From contig OZ244128.1 of assembly GCA_965215995.1 (NCBI GenBank), positions 3,472,001-3,536,000 on the forward strand: DNA of 64,000 nt. Reading direction: 5' to 3'. The DNA is from SZUA-309 sp965215995. Lineage in GTDB: Bacteria; Pseudomonadota; Gammaproteobacteria; Pseudomonadales; Azotimanducaceae. Under the pieces are notes generated by a model, which saw only the letters and a program-made list of their open reading frames with translations, did no database searches and was not told the DNA's origin. The translations under genes were made by a program, and so were the position numbers. Positions 59,701-64,000 of this stretch are shown here, piece after piece. Positions within the stretch are counted from its first letter, which is position 1, and every line of letters begins with the position of its first letter.

Positions 59701-60528
59701 ATGGGCATGAGCCTGGAAGGACAACACGCGCTTGTCACAGGGGGTGGCAGTGGTATCGGTCTGGCCAGCGCTAGGGCGTTGGCGGCAGATGGTGCGCGGG
59801 TAACACTGGTTGGACGTAACGAGGAGAAACTCACGGCGGCCGCGGGCGATTTCCCGACAGGTGCCCTGGTGGATGTGCATGTCGCGGATGTGGCGGACGA
59901 AGCCCAGGTCGATACGGCCATTCGCGAGGCGGATGCCCGGGCGTCGTTGACCATCGCGGTCGCCAACGCAGGCACAGGAGATATCGCGCCGCTGGTGGCA
60001 ACCGACAGCGAGCGCTGGCGTTCGGTGCTGGCGACGAACCTGGATGGCTGCATGTATACCTTCAAGCACGCCGCGCGGGTGATTGGTCGTGCGGGCGGTG
60101 GAGCCCTATGCGCGATCTCGTCGATCGCCGGATTGCGCACCCACAGATTCATGCATGCCTACTGCGTGAGCAAGGCAGGCATCGATATGTTGGTGCGGGG
60201 CGCAGCTGACGAGCTCGGCGTTGCCGGCATCCGGGTGAACAGCGTCTGCCCCGGATTGGTGGATACAGAGATTGCTCAGGGCCTGTTCGGCACCGAGGAC
60301 GTTCACCAGGACTATCTGGACTGCATGCCGCTCGGCCGCACGGGGGTGGTGGAAGACATTGCCCGGGCCGTGCGATTTCTGTGTGGCCCGGAATCTTCCT
60401 GGGTCACCGGGGTCAATCTTCCTGTGGATGGCGGTCACCATCTGCGCCGTGGCCCCAACTACGACACTTTTTCCAAGGCCATGTTTGGTGAAGACATCAC
60501 CGCTGGCCGTTTCAATTCTCTGGAGTAG
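59701..60528 (+). CDS. Short-chain dehydrogenase/reductase (first)
   Basis: The 275-residue protein is a classical SDR: TGGGSGIG (about 13-20) binds the dinucleotide, NAGTGD follows, and the catalytic Ser (SSIAG) and Tyr-Lys pair (YCVSKAG) are in place. It ends with the VTGVNLPVDGGHH motif. The substrate is unknown. A second SDR starts 3 bases after its stop. Confidence 0.9.
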   Translation: MGMSLEGQHALVTGGGSGIGLASARALAADGARVTLVGRNEEKLTAAAGDFPTGALVDVHVADVADEAQVDTAIREADARASLTIAVANAGTGDIAPLVATDSERWRSVLATNLDGCMYTFKHAARVIGRAGGGALCAISSIAGLRTHRFMHAYCVSKAGIDMLVRGAADELGVAGIRVNSVCPGLVDTEIAQGLFGTEDVHQDYLDCMPLGRTGVVEDIARAVRFLCGPESSWVTGVNLPVDGGHHLRRGPNYDTFSKAMFGEDITAGRFNSLE

Positions 60529-60530
60529 CC

Positions 60531-61310
60531 ATGAGTCGCCTGAGTAACTTGAGCCGGTCCATTGAAGGATCGGTAGCCATCATCACCGGAGCGGCAAGCG
60601 GGATGGGTGCGGCCACCGCGAAGCTGTTTGCCGAGCAGGGCGCCCGGGTGGCGGCGCTGGATCTGAATGAAGCACCGCTGGCGGCGGTGGTCGACGAGAT
60701 CCAGGCGGCAGGCAAGGTCGCCAAGGCCTGGACCGTCGATCTGGACGACGGCGAGGCGATCAAGTCCACCTTCGCTGACATCGGCACCCACTTTGGCGGC
60801 ATGGATATCCTGGTGAACAACGCGGGTATCTCCATGTTTGCGCCCATCGATGGCGATGAGTACGAGGATGCCTGGCAGCTCTCGCTGTCCGTGCTGCTGA
60901 CAGCGCACACTCGCACGATCCGCGCTTCGTTGCCGTATCTGCGTCAGTCGGCGAACGCCCGGATCGTCAATATCGCCTCAACGGAAGGCCTGGGCGCGAC
61001 CAAGTTCGGCAGCCCTTATACGGCAGCCAAGACGGGCGTAATCGGCCTCACCCGCTCGCTGGCGGTGGAGCTCGGCAGCGAAGGCATTACCGTGAACTGC
61101 ATCTGTCCCGGCCCGATCCACACCGGCATGACATCGGCCATTCCCGATGACGCCAAGGCGGAGTTCGCCCGGCGGCGGGTGGCGCTGAAGCGCTACGCGG
61201 ATCCGGAAGAGGTAGCCCAGGCAACGCTCAGCCTGGTGCTGCCGGCGTCCAGCTTCATCACGGGTGTCGCGCTTCCCGTGGATGGTGGACTCACCATCCG
61301 GAACGCCTGA
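60531..61310 (+). CDS. Short-chain dehydrogenase/reductase (second)
   Basis: The 259-residue protein is a classical SDR with ITGAASGMG (about 18-26), NNAGIS, a catalytic Ser in NIASTEG and the YTAAKTG catalytic pair. It is clearly different from the first SDR, so this is not a recent duplicate. Two adjacent SDRs often catalyse consecutive oxidations. The MFS gene starts 3 bases later. Confidence 0.9.
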   Translation: MSRLSNLSRSIEGSVAIITGAASGMGAATAKLFAEQGARVAALDLNEAPLAAVVDEIQAAGKVAKAWTVDLDDGEAIKSTFADIGTHFGGMDILVNNAGISMFAPIDGDEYEDAWQLSLSVLLTAHTRTIRASLPYLRQSANARIVNIASTEGLGATKFGSPYTAAKTGVIGLTRSLAVELGSEGITVNCICPGPIHTGMTSAIPDDAKAEFARRRVALKRYADPEEVAQATLSLVLPASSFITGVALPVDGGLTIRNA

Positions 61311-61312
61311 TC

Positions 61313-62719
61313 GTGGCAGAAGCGCAGCGCGCACCGGCATCTGAGCTGCCGGACCGGGTCTCCTGGCCAACGATCTTCGCCTATGGCACGCCGGGTACCG
61401 GCGCCGGCTACATGTATCTGATGCTGGCGCTGTACGTGATGAAGTTCGCGACGGACGTGCTGCTGATCGCGCCTGCCATCATGGGCATCATTTTCTCTGC
61501 TTCGCGGATCTGGGACGCGGTGTCGGATCCGGTGGTGGGATATCTTTCGGATCGAACGAAAACCACCTACGGTCGCCGGCGAACGTGGATCGTGGCCAGC
61601 TGCCTGCCAATCGGGGCCACGTTCATCATGGTCTTCGCACCGCCGGAGAGCCTCTCTGATACCGGGTTGGTGATCTGGATGGCTGTTGCCATCATCGGTT
61701 TTTACTCGGCCATGACGGTCTTCTTCGTGCCCCACCTCTCGCTGGGTGCGGAGCTTTCGAGCAGCTATCACGAACGCAGCCGGTTGTTCGGGATGCGTCA
61801 TGGTTTCTACACCTTCGGCTCGATCCTCTCACTGATCAGTTTCTACCTGCTCATCTCGGCGGAACAGGAAGGTCGTGAAGTCGTCCGTGCAGAGGCCTTC
61901 GACCTGGCCCTGCTGGCGGCAGGGGTGATGGTGGTGCTCATCGTGGTTTCGGTCGGAAGATTGAAAGAGCGGCCGGAGTATCAGGGTCGGGTCAACAACA
62001 ATCCGTTTCAGGCTTTCCGGGATGTCTGGCGAAACCCTCATGCCAGGCTCCTGATCGTGGTCACCTTCATCGAGCAGGTGGGCTCTGCGGCCATCGGGGT
62101 GCTGACGCTCTACGTGACCCAGTACGTTGTCGGTGCACCGCTCTGGGCGCCGATCATCATCCTCTGCTACATGGTGCCGTCGTCTTTCTCAGTGCCTCTA
62201 TGGCTGCCCCTGTCCCGCCGTTTCGGCAAGGTCCGGCTCTGGATGTTCTCCATGCTGCTCACGGGTTTCTCGTTCGGCGCCATGTTCGCGCTGCCGTTCC
62301 TCGACAGCGTCGACTTCAAGATCTTCTATATCTGTTTCTTCGCGGTCACCGCCGGGCTTGCAGCCGGTTGTGGTGGCACGCTGTCACCCTCCATACAAGG
62401 GGACGTGATCGACTACGATGAGATGGTGACCGGTGAGCGCAAGGAGGGGTCCTACTTTGCTGCCTGGAATTTCGTCTACAAAGGGGCGACGGGCGTAATG
62501 ATGCTGCTCACTGGATTCGTTCTGCAATTCGCCGGCTTTGTGCCCAACGTGGACCAGACCATGACGGTGCAGATCTCCATGGTCACGCTTTACGGGCTGT
62601 TTCCGCTGGTCTGTTACGTGATTGGGGCAGCGCTGTTCAGCCGCTTCAAGCTGGACGAGAAAGAGCACGCCAAGATCCGTCAGGTGCTGGATCAACGGTC
62701 CGCGACCGGCGCGGGTTGA
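61313..62719 (+). CDS. MFS transporter, GPH/MelB-like (glycoside-pentoside-hexuronide:cation symporter)
   Basis: The 468-residue protein has 12 membrane helices and the GPH features: a DPVVGYLSDRTKTTYGRRRTWIVASC loop after helix 2 and QGDVIDYDEMVTGERKEGSYFAAWNF near the middle of the second half. It would import a sugar, glycoside or steroid-like glycoside with a cation. The start is GTG at 61313. With the two SDRs it forms a short uptake-and-oxidation operon. The stop lies 4 bases from the convergent MltB gene. Confidence 0.88.
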   Translation: MAEAQRAPASELPDRVSWPTIFAYGTPGTGAGYMYLMLALYVMKFATDVLLIAPAIMGIIFSASRIWDAVSDPVVGYLSDRTKTTYGRRRTWIVASCLPIGATFIMVFAPPESLSDTGLVIWMAVAIIGFYSAMTVFFVPHLSLGAELSSSYHERSRLFGMRHGFYTFGSILSLISFYLLISAEQEGREVVRAEAFDLALLAAGVMVVLIVVSVGRLKERPEYQGRVNNNPFQAFRDVWRNPHARLLIVVTFIEQVGSAAIGVLTLYVTQYVVGAPLWAPIIILCYMVPSSFSVPLWLPLSRRFGKVRLWMFSMLLTGFSFGAMFALPFLDSVDFKIFYICFFAVTAGLAAGCGGTLSPSIQGDVIDYDEMVTGERKEGSYFAAWNFVYKGATGVMMLLTGFVLQFAGFVPNVDQTMTVQISMVTLYGLFPLVCYVIGAALFSRFKLDEKEHAKIRQVLDQRSATGAG

Positions 62720-62723
62720 TCAC

Positions 62724-64000
62724 TCAATCACCGGCGGTGTCTGCCATCGAGCGGATCTTTTCCACCACCATCGGATCCAGATGACCGTCCGGGATGAGCC
62801 CGTTGTCGGCTTGAAAGAGACTCACAGCACCTCGGGTCGCCGGTCCGAGCCGTCCATCCGGTTCACCCGGATCGTAGCCGAGATGCTTGAGCTGTTTCTG
62901 CAGCGCCATCAGATCGTCGTTGGAGAACCGCAGATCGTCCTCGGGTGGTGAGGTCTGCAGCCTGCCTGCACCGGCAATCCTATCTGCAAGATGGCCCACG
63001 GCCAGTGCGTAGTAGACGGATCGGTTCCAGCCCATGATCACATCGAAATTCTCGTAAGTCAGAAACGCGGGCCCACGATGCCCGGCAGGTAGTCGTAGCG
63101 CTGCGTCCACAGGCACCGTTGCCAGCGGGTGGCCGAAAGCATCGGTCACCCCGAGCTTTCGCCAGTCGCCGAGCGGTCGCTTTACCGCGCCACGAGTCAG
63201 GCCGTAGTCGAACGCTTCCGGCAGTTGCACTTCCCGGCCCCAGCGCAGGCCGGCTTCCCAGCCCAGTGCTTTGAGGAAGTTTCCGGCGGAAGCAAGGGCA
63301 TCTTCCGTGCTGGCGAAGAGATCACGGCGGCCGTCGCCGTCGTAGTCAACGGCGTACTTGAGATAAGCACTTGGCATGAACTGCACGTGGCCCATGGCAC
63401 CGGCCCAGGAACCGTTCATGTCATCGGCTGCCACATCGCCCCCATCGATAATCCTGAGCGCGGAGATCAGCTCGCCTGTGAAGTAGCGGCTCCGGCGTCG
63501 GTCGCAGGCCAGCGTGGCAAGAGAGCTGGGGATGGCCATCTTGCCGAGGTAGCTGCCGAAGTTGGTCTCTAGGCCCCAGAAAGAAACCAGGTACTGTGGC
63601 GGCACGCCGGTGTGGTCTCGGATGGTCTCGAGAAGGTCGCGATGAGTGGCCAGCATCTCACGTCCTGTCTCGACCCGGGCAGAGGTGACTCGACGGTTGA
63701 AGTAGTCTGCGAAGGTCTGGGTGAATTCGGGTTGGCGGCGGTCCAGTTCCAGCACCCGTTCAGACAATTCGACCTGCCCGAGCACCCGTTCAGTCGTCTC
63801 CGCTGAGATGCCGGCCTCAATGGCCGCTGTCTTGAAGGTGACCAGACAGGTTTCAAACGCGGCCTGATCGATGGGTGGTGGAGACTCTTCAGCGGCAGCG
63901 GTGCCGGTCAGCAGGCTGGTCGTGCCGGTGAGCAGACCGAGCAGCGTGCCTGCCAACGACCGACGGAGGAATCCGGGATTGGTCGCTGTTGCCCGTGGCG
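62724..64000 (-). CDS. Lytic murein transglycosylase, MltB type, with C-terminal peptidoglycan-binding domain (5' end beyond window)
   Basis: The frame is open to the right edge at 64000 without an ATG, so the true start lies outside. The visible part has a signal-like region (RRSLAGTLLGLLTG), a lytic transglycosylase domain (about 50-310) with the catalytic Glu in GLETNFGSYLG and the GAMGHVQFMPS block, then a PG-binding domain (about 340-405; LQKQLKHLGYDPGEPDGRLGPATRGAVSLFQ). Only a TTG at 63956 could start inside the window. It cleaves peptidoglycan in the periplasm. Confidence 0.88.
   Translation of the reverse strand, partial: PRATATNPGFLRRSLAGTLLGLLTGTTSLLTGTAAAEESPPPIDQAAFETCLVTFKTAAIEAGISAETTERVLGQVELSERVLELDRRQPEFTQTFADYFNRRVTSARVETGREMLATHRDLLETIRDHTGVPPQYLVSFWGLETNFGSYLGKMAIPSSLATLACDRRRSRYFTGELISALRIIDGGDVAADDMNGSWAGAMGHVQFMPSAYLKYAVDYDGDGRRDLFASTEDALASAGNFLKALGWEAGLRWGREVQLPEAFDYGLTRGAVKRPLGDWRKLGVTDAFGHPLATVPVDAALRLPAGHRGPAFLTYENFDVIMGWNRSVYYALAVGHLADRIAGAGRLQTSPPEDDLRFSNDDLMALQKQLKHLGYDPGEPDGRLGPATRGAVSLFQADNGLIPDGHLDPMVVEKIRSMADTAGD

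Overview
The window is chromosomal DNA of a GC-rich Gram-negative bacterium, most likely a free-living gammaproteobacterium. The best evidence is the block at 37.7-48.9 kb, where fmdB, aspS, yebC, ruvCAB, tolQRAB, pal, cpoB, queE and queC follow in the order usual for that class. MiaE, SixA, the wrbA/DUF2069 pair and lipobox lipoproteins agree with this. F420-type luciferase-like oxidoreductases, SDRs, CaiB and APH-family kinases suggest an environmental lineage with broad catabolism. I cannot name a genus. There is no phage, transposon or CRISPR array, and no gene-free stretch longer than about 260 bases.

Layout. 0-4.2 kb: PdxH-like flavoprotein, exported metallo-beta-lactamase-fold enzyme, two small membrane proteins, an RNA m5C methyltransferase and SixA. 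4.2-9.3 kb: a minus-strand operon for a Tat-exported molybdenum hydroxylase ([2Fe-2S], Mo and FAD/[4Fe-4S] subunits) followed by a membrane cytochrome b and a small helical protein. This is the most distinctive system here. 9.4-14.2 kb: lipoprotein MBL enzyme, LLM oxidoreductase and a lipoprotein fusing a PQQ-dehydrogenase propeller to two haem-c sites. 14.2-22.0 kb: rhomboid, then a compressed seven-gene operon (argC, aminotransferase, DEAD-box helicase, nitrilase-like amidase, AI-2E transporter, hisC, cupin).

22-37.5 kb: unknown membrane proteins, miaE, a carboxylesterase divergent from an ABC exporter (with a perfect 11-bp-arm inverted repeat between them), a racemase/acyl-CoA synthetase/monooxygenase operon, wrbA, yihY, a TlpA-like lipoprotein, a lytic transglycosylase, proS and a tailed HU. 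37.7-48.9 kb: translation, recombination, envelope (Tol-Pal) and queuosine genes. 49-56.7 kb: peroxiredoxin-glutaredoxin under a possible OxyR-type promoter, a MacA/LolD/FtsX-like ABC efflux set with a membrane-anchored AraC regulator, then MarR and ArsR regulators each preceded by a palindrome, and tRNA-Lys(TTT). 56.8-64 kb: XRE/MmyB regulator divergent from a DUF2834 protein across nested palindromes, an APH-family kinase, two SDRs with an MFS symporter, and an MltB-type transglycosylase that runs off the right edge.

All gene names rest on reading motifs and gene order by eye; no database search was run. Several starts are GTG or TTG, and these are pointed out where they matter.
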